64,000 nucleotides of DNA from Candidatus Poseidoniaceae archaeon. Its GTDB lineage: Archaea > Thermoplasmatota > Poseidoniia > Poseidoniales > Poseidoniaceae. Made by a program: the position numbers and the translations under genes. The stretch lies in the NCBI GenBank assembly GCA_949373095.1, contig CASIBY010000009.1, positions 1-64,000 of the forward strand, given 5' to 3'. Positions 35,029-45,679 of the stretch are shown here, piece after piece. Position 1 is the first letter of the stretch, and every line of letters begins with the position of its first letter. The notes below the pieces were generated by a model that was not told where the DNA came from, ran no database searches, and worked only from the letters and a program-made list of their open reading frames with translations.

Positions 35029-38000
35029 CTACGACTGCCACTTTTGCCAGTCTTGATTTATGTAAGCAGTTCGATACCACCAGACGCCACTCCCTTCGGG
35101 AGATTCATACCACTCAAAACCGTCATCTTTCATGATTCCTGCGGCATTGATTGAGGGTTTTGAAACAGATACTGGTTGATGCGATTGGAGAGTAGGTTCA
35201 CTCGCTACAGAGGGTTCAGAGAATTCGCTCATAGCGATTTTTTCTTCGAGTAGTTTGCCTCGGTCTTCTGAATCTACAGCACCCGCTAATCCAAAGTAAC
35301 TATCGTTGTGTGCAATACGATACAATTCCTGTGGTGAGGCGATGAGCAAGTCGTCAATGAGCGTGAACAACTTTTCCCGCGTATCTTTCTTGATTTCGTT
35401 ATTTGTGTAACGCCCGGTGAGGTCTGCCTTCAACAGGTTGAGTTCCTCCACCAGCTCCTTTGAATCATCATAATATGCTTGAACCAAAGATTGGAGGTAG
35501 GTCAATTCGTTTTCTTCTTCTTTACTGAGTTTAGAATTATTGCGAAGAACTTGAACCCAGCGGAACGCATCGGGAAGAACTGCGGCAGCAGCATTCGATT
35601 GTAGCAGAGTAAATACAGCGAGTAGAATAGCCCCTATTCCCACTGAAGTTGTCACAGGGCTAGTATCTCCTGAAAAGAATTCTTCGAAAATTGAAGCCGA
35701 AACTTCATCATTCTCTTCTTCAATTACTTCACATCCAAAAGCGTCCACTTGGCTATTGGGTGCAGTTCCTGGACAATTATCATTCATGTCAAGAACTCCA
35801 TCTTGATCGGTATCAACGGAAATATCAGTTTGATTTGCTTCATCAGTACTATTTGTTTGCCCAGTTTCGTTTGTCTCAACTGGTTCAAACACATCTGCGA
35901 AACCGTCCCCATCGTCATCTAAACAACCAAAGAATCCATCAGCAGTAGAATTCCCCATTATTTCAGGACAATAATCTGGGGGTGTTTGCCTCCTCAACGA
36001 ATGAGCCTGGCGAAGAAGACGCCCGGGTTGAATTCCAGGAAGTATTGGCCCAATTATCCCCATAGCCATCCCCATCTGTATCAGACCATTGTGTGCTTTC
36101 AAGAGGAAATGCGTCACGGTTGTCTCCGACTCCGTCCCCGTCCGAATCTTGATTCTCATTGGCATCCAAAGGAAAGAGGTCCCAACTGTTTGGAACGCCG
36201 TCGTTATCGTCGTCCCCGTTCCAAAGAATCATTGAAAAATTGAGATAATAATCAGTGCGATGGCTTGCAATCTTACTGGGGCATGTCGTCTGCTGTTCAG
36301 GACTCCACAACTCTTCTGCCCCTTCACAACCGTGAGGCACTCCAGTAACATGTACTGTAAAGTTGACGAGCGGGCTAACTTCGTCGATGTACCCTCCGGT
36401 GAAAAACTCCTCGGGGATGACGTCCATAATCTGCTCTCCAGCGATGCTGATGGTTTGTGATTCTCCGCCGTAGAATGAGTATGCCAATCCTCCAGTAGAA
36501 GGTAAGACGTCCGGTGACGACTCCAAAGAAACCATGGTGAGTCCCTCGGAGGCGATGGCGTTCACGGAGAGTGAGAGATTGTTTGCAAAAATATGGTGCG
36601 GGTGAATCTTTCCGCCCTCCGATGATGTAGTGACCTCTACCTTACTGGCCTCGGAGTTGTCAGGAATTTGATTACCGTCCAAATCCTCCCACTCGTTTGC
36701 ATTTAAAGGATACAAATCTGTGTTATCACCTACGCCATCACCATCACTGTCTTGGGTCTCATTGGCATCGTTCGGGAAGGCATCACCATTGTTGCCAACA
36801 CCGTCTCCGTCAGCATCCCTCCATTCCAAAACATCATTCGGGAATGTGTCCCCTGAATCGCTGTAACCATCGCCATCTGCATCTGGACATCCGTTTAGAT
36901 CTTGGGTGGATGTACCAGCCACCTCTAGACAGTCGTCATTGGCGTTGAGAACACCATCGGAGTCGAGGTCATTCTGGTCTATGAAGCGGAATGTAGAAGA
37001 TAATTGTTGTTGATTATCCTCTTTGTCCCAAAGAGTTAGGATAACAGTGCCGGCGGAAGAAGCAGAAGGCGTTGTCACTTGAATTGTTGAATCATTAACG
37101 ACCGTCCCCGTCACTGAACCGTATTGGCCAAATTGAACGGTGATTTCCATCGGTCTTGGACTCAGGCCAGTCGATTTTGTAGCGTACTTCAAGGTTTTAC
37201 TTGTTGCGTCATTAAAAGGAACGTGCATAACCCCGCTTTCATCGATGATAATTGAATTTCCCCCGCCAACATCGGCCCCACTCGCCATTGTGCTGACGGC
37301 CCAACTGGTGGTGACCGGATCGATTGTTGCGTATTTTAGATTCTGACCGGACCAGGTGTGATAGACAATATGAGGCTGATCGGCTAGGTCAATCGCGATT
37401 GAGGGATCTCGCCCAGTGTTCCCCGATGAATCAACAACAGTGGTTGTCCATTGTCCATTTGGAACCCCCGTCGAGTACCGTAAATCCTCATCTTTACCAT
37501 CATAGTGGGCGATATGAAGTTGACCTTGCCCATCCATGGCCATCGAAGACATGTAACCTGGATACATTTCACTTGGGGTACTTCCGGTATTTACGGTGTA
37601 GTCATCCCACTGGCCACTTTTGTCGGTGGCGATTTTTAATTTCGAGCTATCGCGGTCTTGGTAGGCGATGTAGATGTCATCGTTCTCGTCGATGACAATC
37701 GCAGACTCACATCCACGGTTGCTCCCAACATCAATACCTTGGGTCGACCAACCTGTTCCATCATGTGAGGCAATGCGGAGACCGCCACCGCACTGGTGAC
37801 TTCCTTCGGCAGCGTAGGAAATGTGTGGGTTATTGTTTGAATCAACAGCGATGCCAATCGGGCCAAACAGAGCGTTTGAAGAGACTTCTTCGCTGGTCCA
37901 GTTTGTTCCATCATAGTGCATGTACACAAGCCTTTCAGCCCATTGAGTGTATGTAGTATAGGCCGCGTGAAGGTGGTCGTTACCATCAATCACCATGTGA

Positions 38001-38427
38001 ACATCCCAGCAATACGTTTGTCCACAATCTTTGATTTTCAAGGTGCTCCAAGATGTTCCGTCATGAACGCTGTGCCGGATTTTGAAATTTACATCACCGA
38101 TATGGACGACATGGATGTGACCGCTTGAGTCCATGGCGACGGCATTCCATCGACCGGCTTCATCGCTGTAGTCCATGGTCGACTTCGACCCATTGGTGGT
38201 TGATTCCATCGTCTGTTATGTTGGAAAAGGCCAGGTCGGAAAAGCCGCTTCCACTGATCGTGATCTCTTCGCCCCCTGGAGGTCCAGCTTGAGTTGGGTG
38301 AAATTGTTGATTGTATTGGGCTTGAAAACTGTAAATTATCCCCGGAATCTTCGAGGATAGGAGTTTGCATCGTTGCTGGTGAAATAAAAACAATCAACAA
38401 TGCTGCAACTACGAACCAACTGCGCAT
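35029..38427 (-). CDS. Large surface protein: TIG, propeller-like repeats, type 3 thrombospondin repeats, C-terminal TM (three frameshifts)
   Basis: Start ATG 38427 with signal peptide MRSWFVVAALLIVFISP. Frame breaks near 38293 (extra A), 38215 and 35978-35982 (extra G on the plus strand) split it over track ORFs 38089-38427, 38160-38393, 35963-38209 and 35029-36165. Repaired, it is about 1,130 residues: an IPT/TIG start (AGPPGGEEITISGSGFSD), about seven propeller-like units (DSSGHIHVVHIGD), a second TIG-like segment, thrombospondin type 3 calcium repeats (DADGDGVGNNGDAFPNDANE), more such repeats, one TM (VGIGAILLAVFTLLQS), and a cytoplasmic tail ending in WYESPEGSGVWWYR. It is a calcium-binding, membrane-anchored cell-surface protein by architecture. 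Confidence 0.75.
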
Positions 38428-38574
38428 ATTTTGTTGTATTTGCTTTTCTTACAAATATGCTTTGTATCAAAACTGTTATTTCTAATTTATACTGCTCTAA
38501 AACGAAGATTTTCTCGCTGGGCACCCATTGAAAAACCACTCTAAGAACTAAATCATTACAACACATGAACCTAA

Positions 38575-39033
38575 ATGAGTTCACTTCCACGGCGGTTTAT
38601 GGGCAGAGATTGGTTCGTATTGATGCTCATGCTATCTTTCTCATTGATGTCCTCTGGGTGTATCAGCGAACAGCAAAAATTCTACTATTCCTTTGAGGAT
38701 TCCAGTGACTTAGAAAATTCTGAATCATCATCTGATATTCTATTTAGGATCACACTTGATGAGAAAGGGGGTTCTGACATGGACTTTTCCGAACTTAAGA
38801 TTACTATCACACGTGATAGCATCTCCCATGTCTGCTCCACAACCACTACGGACGGAGACTGCCGGGTAATCCAGTCATTCGGTAAAGATAATTCATCATG
38901 GGAAATTGGAGAGACCTTGAATGTGAACGAAAACGGTGTGGACATATGTTCGCAAAGTTGCATCATAACCTTCACGATAAGTGGTCCTGAAGGTGCGAAA
39001 ATTGTTGGCCCAACGATACTCAATACGACATGA
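38575..39033 (+). CDS. Small surface lipoprotein, 152 aa
   Basis: Signal MGRDWFVLMLMLSFSLMSSGC: basic n-region, hydrophobic core, lipobox SSGC. ATG 38599 (the M of MGRDW) is an alternative start. The mature part has a beta-rich pattern and two close Cys pairs (CSTTTTDGDC, CSQSC). It resembles the soluble part of archaeal pilin-like proteins only loosely. It is divergent from the large surface protein, sharing a 147-bp A/T-rich gap that contains CACCCATTG. Confidence 0.65.
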   Translation: MSSLPRRFMGRDWFVLMLMLSFSLMSSGCISEQQKFYYSFEDSSDLENSESSSDILFRITLDEKGGSDMDFSELKITITRDSISHVCSTTTTDGDCRVIQSFGKDNSSWEIGETLNVNENGVDICSQSCIITFTISGPEGAKIVGPTILNTT

Positions 39034-39083
39034 ATTATCTCAAGATGATCCGAAATCGTCTCTGAATCAATAAAAAACAGTCC

Positions 39084-39091
39084 TTTATATG
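39084..39091 (+). promoter_or_regulatory. TATA box of DUF2892 gene
   Basis: TTTATATG, 34 nt before the ATG at 39125. A start about 25 nt downstream would leave a short leader with GAGG at 39113-39116. Confidence 0.6.
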
Positions 39092-39124
39092 TAATATCCG
39101 CAGATGGTAGTTTGAGGAAAAAAC

Positions 39125-39313
39125 ATGAATCTCGGAATAAATGATCGTCTTATTCGTCTCTTTGCTGGTTTCGGGATGGTCACCGTTGAGCACCTATCAG
39201 GTATTGATTGGGACATCATACTCCTCGCATTGGGTACCTGGGGTATCCTTACTTCGGCAATGGGATTTTGCCCCTTCTACAAATTGCTTGGGCACTCTTC
39301 ATGCCCTATTTGA
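39125..39313 (+). CDS. DUF2892 small membrane protein
   Basis: 62 residues: NLGINDRLIRLFAGFGMV, two TM helices, and the closing FCPFYKLLGHSSCPI. This is the pattern of DUF2892 (YgaP-like inner-membrane) proteins, where CPxYxLLG is conserved; in bacteria they are often fused to rhodanese domains. No rhodanese is adjacent here. It has its own TATA box and GAGG ribosome site. Confidence 0.8.
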   Translation: MNLGINDRLIRLFAGFGMVTVEHLSGIDWDIILLALGTWGILTSAMGFCPFYKLLGHSSCPI

Positions 39314-39341
39314 ACGGTAGACATTGTCATCTCAACTGACT

Positions 39342-41882
39342 TCAGGAGAGAGAGAGGAGTCCCTTACTGTCTGCAGAATCCAAATCAAAGTTACCAGGCA
39401 GTCCTAAATCTACAGGCATTCCACCGATTGTCACGAGAATACCTGACAGGTGAGTGTAAAGGGCTAGCGGAAGTTCCTCCGGCAAATCATTATGAGGAGA
39501 TTTCCTGCTCTTTTGTAATTGTTCTAATCCTTTCTCACTTGCCAGCCCAACCCAACCATTAGCCGACCAAGCGTGTTGGCGTAATAGCTCAGATTCTAAG
39601 ACTGGAGCAGGTGCAACGGTGTGCTTTGGCCAGGTAATTCTCCAATCGCTCCCTAATTCAAAGAGCCATTCAATCTTGGTCTGCTCAGATGATGGCATGG
39701 TGGTATGACCTAACGCTGCATACTGAATAATAATTGAACGCACGTGGGGATTACGCGGATGCTCTTTTGCGATTCGTTCTGCGAGATCCACAGCAGTCAT
39801 CACTCGACCAACATCGTAATTTAGAAGGCTTTGAGTTATTCTACCGTGTACCCAATCAATGTCATGCGCGACTTCTATGGCCTCCTCAAGCAGATTAAGG
39901 GCATATTCACTCTTGCCTACCAATCGCATGCGAGCAATTTCAGAGAGGAACACTCTGCGGTCAATTGCGGTCATGACCTTCTTTGGACGTGGCGTTGAGA
40001 CTTCGGCAGCCCCGTACTGGCGCAACATTTCGATGTTTTTCTTTGTCAAAGGGTCGATACCAAGCATAGACTTGGTCTGGCTGTCCAAAGTTCCTTTACC
40101 GTTTAGAACGGTTGAAACCCACTTTAAGCGGACTGCTTCAATGTCATCATTGGGTAGAAGGTCAAGGCGAGGACGGGCTTCCCTCATGTCACGCTGAGCG
40201 AGGCTCGCTGCACAGAGAACCATCCTTGAGAGTTGAGCATCTCTCCCACCCTTGAGTGCGAGAAGATCAATTGCTATTTCTTCAGCCTCGTCCCACCGAC
40301 CCAAGGCAGCAAACAAAATCATGGTTGCTTTGGTTTTGCGAACCATGTCTAACCCAACGAGTGTGGCTTCCTTAGTTTCGGATAGTGATTCATACCTCTT
40401 TAGAGCAGTGTCCCAGTCTTCCGCTGCAATGAGTTCGTTAACAGAGCGTTGTTTGACATAGATCATATCGCTCATCCCTCGTAGACGGGTGCGGTCTTCA
40501 TCCATTGAAGCGTCGAATGAGATATCGTAGAGTTCCCCTGATCTGCGCAGAGAGATACTCCATACCGCCAGGAACGCAACCTGCCCGCCTGAAGCGAGCA
40601 TCCACGTCAATTCTTCCAGCATGTCCTTTTCTAATACTGAGCAAACGCTGGACTCCCAAGTACCACATGCAGCACCTTGTGGAAGAAAACTAGAATCCCA
40701 AAATGTGATCATGGCAAGGGCTAACAACAACATGGATTGGCCTGCAAAACCGGTGAAGCAAAAATTGAGAACACTAGCTTGCTGTACGGGTTCTGCTCGG
40801 AGCAGTCTGCTATCTGCAAGGCGAATCCCACCGACACCTGAAACATCTTGAATATCAAGGAAGAGAATTCGTGCTACTTCATAGACAAACAAGAATCCTA
40901 CGGCAGCAACGTTCAGCAAAAGGAACAGCAAAAGAGATGTCACAATTGGGACGCGAATACCGGCTTGGGGAATATGGGAAAAGAGTTCAATAAGACCAAA
41001 ACCAAGCAACCCTCCTTCTTCCATGTAGGTAGACTGAAGGCGGTATTCAGGAAGGTTGAGGACACGGTCTGAATGAGTAAACATTGTTGGGTCATACAAT
41101 AGAACCAGCAAAGAAAGAAGAGTATTAATCGCTACAAAGGGCATCGCTACCAAGTTCAAATGAACCACTTGAGCGATAAATTGTTGACGTGCATTCGGCA
41201 AATGGTTATGGAATGGAGAGGATTTGCCTTTGGAAATTTGACGAGAAGATTGTTTCAAGGCATGCCATGAGGACCCAAGGATGCGCCCGTAAGCGAGAAT
41301 TGCAGGACTGAATGCGACGAGTGCTGCAATGCTGATTTGATGGGTCTGTGAGACTGCTCGGCTTTTGAGAACCAGGCCTACTGCAATAGCAAGGAGAAGC
41401 CAGGAGATGGTGAGAGCTACATATCCTGCATTTCGTGCACGAGTGTTGTTTTGCATAGTCGCCCGAACAGTACCCAACGGGCGAATGACTTGTGCACCTA
41501 ACGAAGTTCCACTTGAGATTACGGCAGGTAGGGCGATGAGCATCAAAGCAAGGGCAACAGAGGGAGCATGGAAGCCTTCAGATAGCTCCATTCGGACCGC
41601 TATGAATTCGAACAAGAAAAGTAGGCTACCCGTGAGAGCCATTAGATACGATAGGACACCAAAACGCATACCACGAAGAGAAAGAAGATGTTTTACATCA
41701 TCAATGGATTCGGTGACCTGATGAACTTCATACCGCTTTTCTCCAGTTTTGAAGGCAACCTGTAGCCCTTTGAGTTGCCGCGGAACGACACGGTCCCAAA
41801 ATAGCCAAGCCGTTAGGAATGCGAGAAATAATGAGGGAATCATACTCAATGAAAATCCTTGAATAATTTCCAGATTAGTCAT
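39342..41882 (-). CDS. Multi-pass membrane protein with C-terminal helical-repeat domain, 846 aa
   Basis: No family recognised. About nine TM helices lie in residues 1-480 (SLFLAFLTAWLFW, SYLMALTGSLLFLFEFIAV, SLLLFLLLNVAAVGFLFVY). Residues about 480-760 are all-helical with TPR-like spacing (AAEDWDTALKRYESL, GRWDEAEEIAIDLLALKG). It begins 11 bp after the thrS stop behind GAGGAAAAGGAA, so it is co-transcribed with thrS. The shape, membrane bundle plus TPR-like arm, is like the unrelated gene at 33228. Confidence 0.75.
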   Translation of the reverse strand: MTNLEIIQGFSLSMIPSLFLAFLTAWLFWDRVVPRQLKGLQVAFKTGEKRYEVHQVTESIDDVKHLLSLRGMRFGVLSYLMALTGSLLFLFEFIAVRMELSEGFHAPSVALALMLIALPAVISSGTSLGAQVIRPLGTVRATMQNNTRARNAGYVALTISWLLLAIAVGLVLKSRAVSQTHQISIAALVAFSPAILAYGRILGSSWHALKQSSRQISKGKSSPFHNHLPNARQQFIAQVVHLNLVAMPFVAINTLLSLLVLLYDPTMFTHSDRVLNLPEYRLQSTYMEEGGLLGFGLIELFSHIPQAGIRVPIVTSLLLFLLLNVAAVGFLFVYEVARILFLDIQDVSGVGGIRLADSRLLRAEPVQQASVLNFCFTGFAGQSMLLLALAMITFWDSSFLPQGAACGTWESSVCSVLEKDMLEELTWMLASGGQVAFLAVWSISLRRSGELYDISFDASMDEDRTRLRGMSDMIYVKQRSVNELIAAEDWDTALKRYESLSETKEATLVGLDMVRKTKATMILFAALGRWDEAEEIAIDLLALKGGRDAQLSRMVLCAASLAQRDMREARPRLDLLPNDDIEAVRLKWVSTVLNGKGTLDSQTKSMLGIDPLTKKNIEMLRQYGAAEVSTPRPKKVMTAIDRRVFLSEIARMRLVGKSEYALNLLEEAIEVAHDIDWVHGRITQSLLNYDVGRVMTAVDLAERIAKEHPRNPHVRSIIIQYAALGHTTMPSSEQTKIEWLFELGSDWRITWPKHTVAPAPVLESELLRQHAWSANGWVGLASEKGLEQLQKSRKSPHNDLPEELPLALYTHLSGILVTIGGMPVDLGLPGNFDLDSADSKGLLSLS

Positions 41883-41892
41883 TTCCTTTTCC

Positions 41893-43914
41893 TCATTCAG
41901 TTGGTGCTACAAGCGAGGGTTGGCTCGTCTTTTCATCAATTTCTCGACGAAGAAGTTGAATAAAATCATCAAGAGGTAAATCGGCCACTTGGTCGCCATT
42001 TCTTGCTCTTAAGCTAACCGTATTAGCCTCCATCTCACCGTCTCCGAGAATCACCATATAGGCGGGCTGAAGTTTCCGATAAGTCTTGATTTTCTTTTTG
42101 ATGTGAGCATCTGTTGCATCCACTTCAACGCGAATATCATGCTCCCTTAAGGCATGAGCAACCTTTGTGGCATAGGCTTCATGTCGCTCTCCGAGGGTTA
42201 TGATATGACATTGAGTTGGTGTGAGCCAAGTTGGGAACTTACCTGCAAAGTGTTCAATGAGAACCCCACAAAACCGTTCCATGGAACCGAACGGTGCTCT
42301 GTGAATCATGACTGGACGGTGATGTTCCCCGTCACTACCCATGTAAGTCAAATCAAAACGCTCAGGCAAATTATAGTCAACCTGAACAGTACCAAGTTGC
42401 CATTCTCTCCCGATAACATCCTTGACTACGAAATCAATTTTAGGTCCGTAAAACGCTGCCTCACCTTCTTCTTCAGCCCAGGGTACGCCGAGTGAGGCTG
42501 CAGCCGCACGGCATGCTTCTTCGGCCTTGTCCCAACGAGCTGGGTCTCCAACGTATTTGTCGGAATCAGGGTCGCGGAGGCCAACACGAACACGATAATC
42601 TGTCATGCCAAGTTTGTCGAAGATGATTTGAACCAATTCAATGCAACCGAGAACTTCCTCAGCAATCTGATCTTCTGTCACAAACAAATGTGCATCATCC
42701 TGTGTAAATCCACGGACACGGGTCATGCCAGAAATTTCTCCTGATTGTTCCCAGCGATAAACAGTGCCAAATTCCGCCAAACGAAGTGGAAGATTTCTGT
42801 AGGAGCGTGATTGGCTTGCATAAATTTTGATGTGGTGAGGGCAATTCATAGGTTTCAGCATATACCCTTCAATTTCACCAGTTTTCATGAGGTTCGATAA
42901 TTCGCCACATGTGCATCCCTCATCGGCTAATTTATTCATCAAATCTCGTTCAACAAGAGGGGGGTATTGTGACTCCTGGTAGTATGGAAAGTGACCTGAT
43001 GTGCGGTAGAGGTCAAGTTTTCCGATATGTGGAGTAAAGACCTGCTTGTAGCCTTGACGTCGCAGATGGTAAGAAATGAAATCTTGCAGTTCTTGCCGAA
43101 TGACGGCTCCCCTTGGCGTCCACAAAATCAAACCTTGACCGACTTCCTCGTCAATATGGAACAGCTGTAGGTCCTTGCCAAGTTTGCGATGATCTCGCTT
43201 TTTGGCTTCTTCCATGCGGTGCAATGTTTCCCTCAGGGCATCTTTTGTAGGTTCAACTAAACCATAAATTCGGACGAGTTGTTCTCTATCTTGGTCGCCA
43301 CGCCAGTAAGCAGGAGAAACCGATGTGAGTTTGGTGAACATCAATCGGGAGGTATTCGGAACATGCGGCCCAAGGCAGAGATCGTACCATTCACCTTGCT
43401 TGTAAATGGTTGAACCGTCCCCATCTTCCAATTTATCATCGATGATTTCAATTTTGTAAGGATTGTCAATGAAGTGTTCACGCAGGTCTTCTTCCGATAA
43501 TTCTACACGTTCAACCGTGAAGTTACGTCGAGCCAATTCCTTCATTTTCTTTTCAATCGTCTTTAGGTCACTTTCTGCAATAGGGTCCATTGCAAAATCA
43601 TAGTAGAACCCTCGGTCAATCGCAGGGCCAATGGTTGGCAGTGCGCCCGGGTAAAGTTCCATGACCGCTTGAGCAAGAAGGTGGGCAGCAGAGTGCCGAA
43701 GGATGTGAATGCCTTCATCAGAATCAGAGCGGATTCCTTCTACGGAACAATTCTCATCCAGTACATAAGACATATCGTACTCAGCACCGTTCACTTTTGC
43801 AGCAAGGCAACCGTGTTTCTTGCCCATTGCATCGGTGATGACTTCTGCGCAGGTAATCCCTGCGGCGTATTCGTTCACCGTTCCATCCGGCAAAGTGACA
43901 TGAATCATGCTCAT
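41893..43914 (-). CDS. thrS: Threonyl-tRNA synthetase (bacterial-type)
   Basis: 673 residues from ATG 43914 (MSMIHVTLPDG), preceded by GGAGG; the track start is 6 codons earlier. Order: TGS domain, N2 editing domain (HSAAHLLAQAV and CLGPHVP, the two zinc/editing motifs), class II catalytic core with MNCPHHIKIYAS and TRVRGFTQDDAH, then the anticodon-binding domain. It charges tRNA-Thr and clears mis-charged Ser. Most Archaea instead have a D-aminoacyl-deacylase-like editing domain, so this form points to lateral transfer from bacteria. Confidence 0.95.
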   Translation of the reverse strand: MSMIHVTLPDGTVNEYAAGITCAEVITDAMGKKHGCLAAKVNGAEYDMSYVLDENCSVEGIRSDSDEGIHILRHSAAHLLAQAVMELYPGALPTIGPAIDRGFYYDFAMDPIAESDLKTIEKKMKELARRNFTVERVELSEEDLREHFIDNPYKIEIIDDKLEDGDGSTIYKQGEWYDLCLGPHVPNTSRLMFTKLTSVSPAYWRGDQDREQLVRIYGLVEPTKDALRETLHRMEEAKKRDHRKLGKDLQLFHIDEEVGQGLILWTPRGAVIRQELQDFISYHLRRQGYKQVFTPHIGKLDLYRTSGHFPYYQESQYPPLVERDLMNKLADEGCTCGELSNLMKTGEIEGYMLKPMNCPHHIKIYASQSRSYRNLPLRLAEFGTVYRWEQSGEISGMTRVRGFTQDDAHLFVTEDQIAEEVLGCIELVQIIFDKLGMTDYRVRVGLRDPDSDKYVGDPARWDKAEEACRAAAASLGVPWAEEEGEAAFYGPKIDFVVKDVIGREWQLGTVQVDYNLPERFDLTYMGSDGEHHRPVMIHRAPFGSMERFCGVLIEHFAGKFPTWLTPTQCHIITLGERHEAYATKVAHALREHDIRVEVDATDAHIKKKIKTYRKLQPAYMVILGDGEMEANTVSLRARNGDQVADLPLDDFIQLLRREIDEKTSQPSLVAPTE

Positions 43915-44002
43915 CAATGGTTCCTCCGACAACCCCTATGGGGTTGCACCCTCGCTATGAATCCCGCGCATTGCTTTGACGCCCTTTGGGCGAATCATCG
44001 TT

Positions 44003-44314
44003 TTACCATTCGACGTCAAAATCATCTCCAAGTTGTGATGTTGGAGTCTTCAGAATTTCTTGCTTTATTTCGGGTGACTCTTCCGCCTTTGTGGCGGTTT
44101 CAGTCAAAGGCGCCGTCACGACAAACGATTCGCGATCTTCCTTAGCTTGGATTTTCTTACCGTATTCAATGGGCTTTGATACCAACGATTCTTCGCTTTC
44201 ATCGGGCTCAAAAGTGGGCACGGTTACAATGTTTTCTTCGCCAATTTTCATTTCAGAGAATCCCTCTGAAAGGACGTCGTCAAGGTTGGGTCCTCCTTTG
44301 GCAGGGCGTTTCAT
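44003..44314 (-). CDS. Small acidic hypothetical protein, 103 aa
   Basis: Start moved to ATG 44314 (MKRPAKGGPNLDDVLSEGF), which has GGGGGTAAC just upstream; the track ORF begins 25 codons earlier. The protein is hydrophilic, acidic and probably largely disordered (PDESEESLVSKPIEYG), with no TM. It may share a transcript with thrS, 88 bp downstream. I know no family. Confidence 0.6.
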   Translation of the reverse strand: MKRPAKGGPNLDDVLSEGFSEMKIGEENIVTVPTFEPDESEESLVSKPIEYGKKIQAKEDRESFVVTAPLTETATKAEESPEIKQEILKTPTSQLGDDFDVEW

Positions 44315-44421
44315 GTTACCCCCTTTTGTATTCAGTGTAATCAATGCTCGGGTCATTAACCGGATAAAATGCGAGATTGGAGGAAGCACGGCTATTTGAG
44401 GGACGGGTTTTAGGGGCTACT

Positions 44422-45604
44422 ATGCGCATCGGCATCGTAGTCAACCCGGATGCAGGCCTCGGCGGTCGTTTAGGCTTCAAAGGCAGTGATGGGCGAGCCG
44501 AAGAGGCCAGAGCCGCTGGAGCTGAAGACCGTGCAGGACCTAGGATGCAATTGTGTTTGGAACATCTCGACCAATTGCTATCATCCTCGCTCAATCGGAC
44601 AAAAACAACCATGACTCTAGTGGGATTAAGCGGACGAATGGGTGATTCATGGTATTATGCAGAATCGGTATCAACTTATGCAGAGTGCATTGGAGTTACT
44701 CCTGAAGAGACAAATCAGCAAGATACGATGGACCTGGTTCAGCGATTGATTGATGCAAATGTCGATGCTATTCTCTATGCTGGAGGAGACGGCACAACCA
44801 GGGACATCGTCACAATTCTTGAGCAGCAAGGCGAACAGGCACAAAAAATCCCCCTCATTGGCGTCCCTGGAGGCGTGAAAATGCACTCAGGGTGCTTTGC
44901 GACAACACCTAAGGCAGCAGCCGAGGTTACCCTAGCCTTCGCTATGGGAGACTTGAGGACTGCAATTACAGAAGTAATGGATCTTGATGAGGAAATTTAC
45001 CAGGAGGGTGTTTGGAAGGTTCGTATGTATGGGGAAGCCTGGACACCCTCATCGCCCCGCTTTATGCAGGGTGCAAAAGAACAAGTCGAAAGGGCAAGTG
45101 AAGAAGACACCATAGAAGGGCTCGCTCATCATGTTCAAGTTCTGCTTGAAGACGAACCCGACCTCATGGTCATATGGGGGTAGCGGCGGGACACTACGCC
45201 GAATGGGTGAACATGTCAAGCAAGAACTCACGCTTCTCGGAATTGACATTTTCCATGGAGATACCCTTCACAGTGACTTGAATGAATCTGAACTACTCAA
45301 ACTCATCTCAGCACACAAAGGAACTGACGGAGAGGCAAAGCCGCTTCTCTTGCTTCTTTCACCCATGGGTGGACAAGGATTCCTTATCGGACGGGGTAAT
45401 CTCCAACTCTCCCCTGATGTATTGAGGATGGTGGGTCATGACAACATCCTCGGCGTAGCCACTCCATCGAAATTGATTGGGCTTGATGCTGTTCGAATTG
45501 ACACGGGCGATTCAACCTTGGATGATGCCTTTCAGAACAAGCGTTTCATCAAAATCCTTCAAGGATTTAGGACTACTCGGCTCATCCGTGTCGCAGAAAT
45601 GTAA
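44422..45604 (+). CDS. ATP- or polyphosphate-NAD kinase, COG3199 (frameshift at 45176-45180)
   Basis: From ATG 44422 (MRIGIVVNPDAGLGG). GGDGTTRDIV is the nucleotide-binding diglycine motif, GVPGGVKMHSGCF the family signature, followed by a C-terminal domain with SPMGGQGFLIGRGN. It makes NADP from NAD. The track has two ORFs, 44377-45183 and 45131-45604. They join cleanly if the GGGGG at 45176-45180 is GGGG: the product then reads MVIWGSGGTLRRM across the break. This gene should be essential, so the break is almost certainly a sequencing or assembly indel. The sirtuin lies 75 bp downstream. Confidence 0.85.
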
Positions 45605-45679
45605 GTTCATGAAGGGCACCTCAAAATCTTGGAATCAATTTCCGAGAGAGTTAATATCTTCTAAGTAGGTGGTTATATC

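Noticed and set aside
45160-45190. Programmed frameshifting in the NAD kinase
   Set aside because: There is no slippery heptamer with a downstream pseudoknot that I can see, and the same kind of one-base gain recurs in unrelated genes, so error is simpler.
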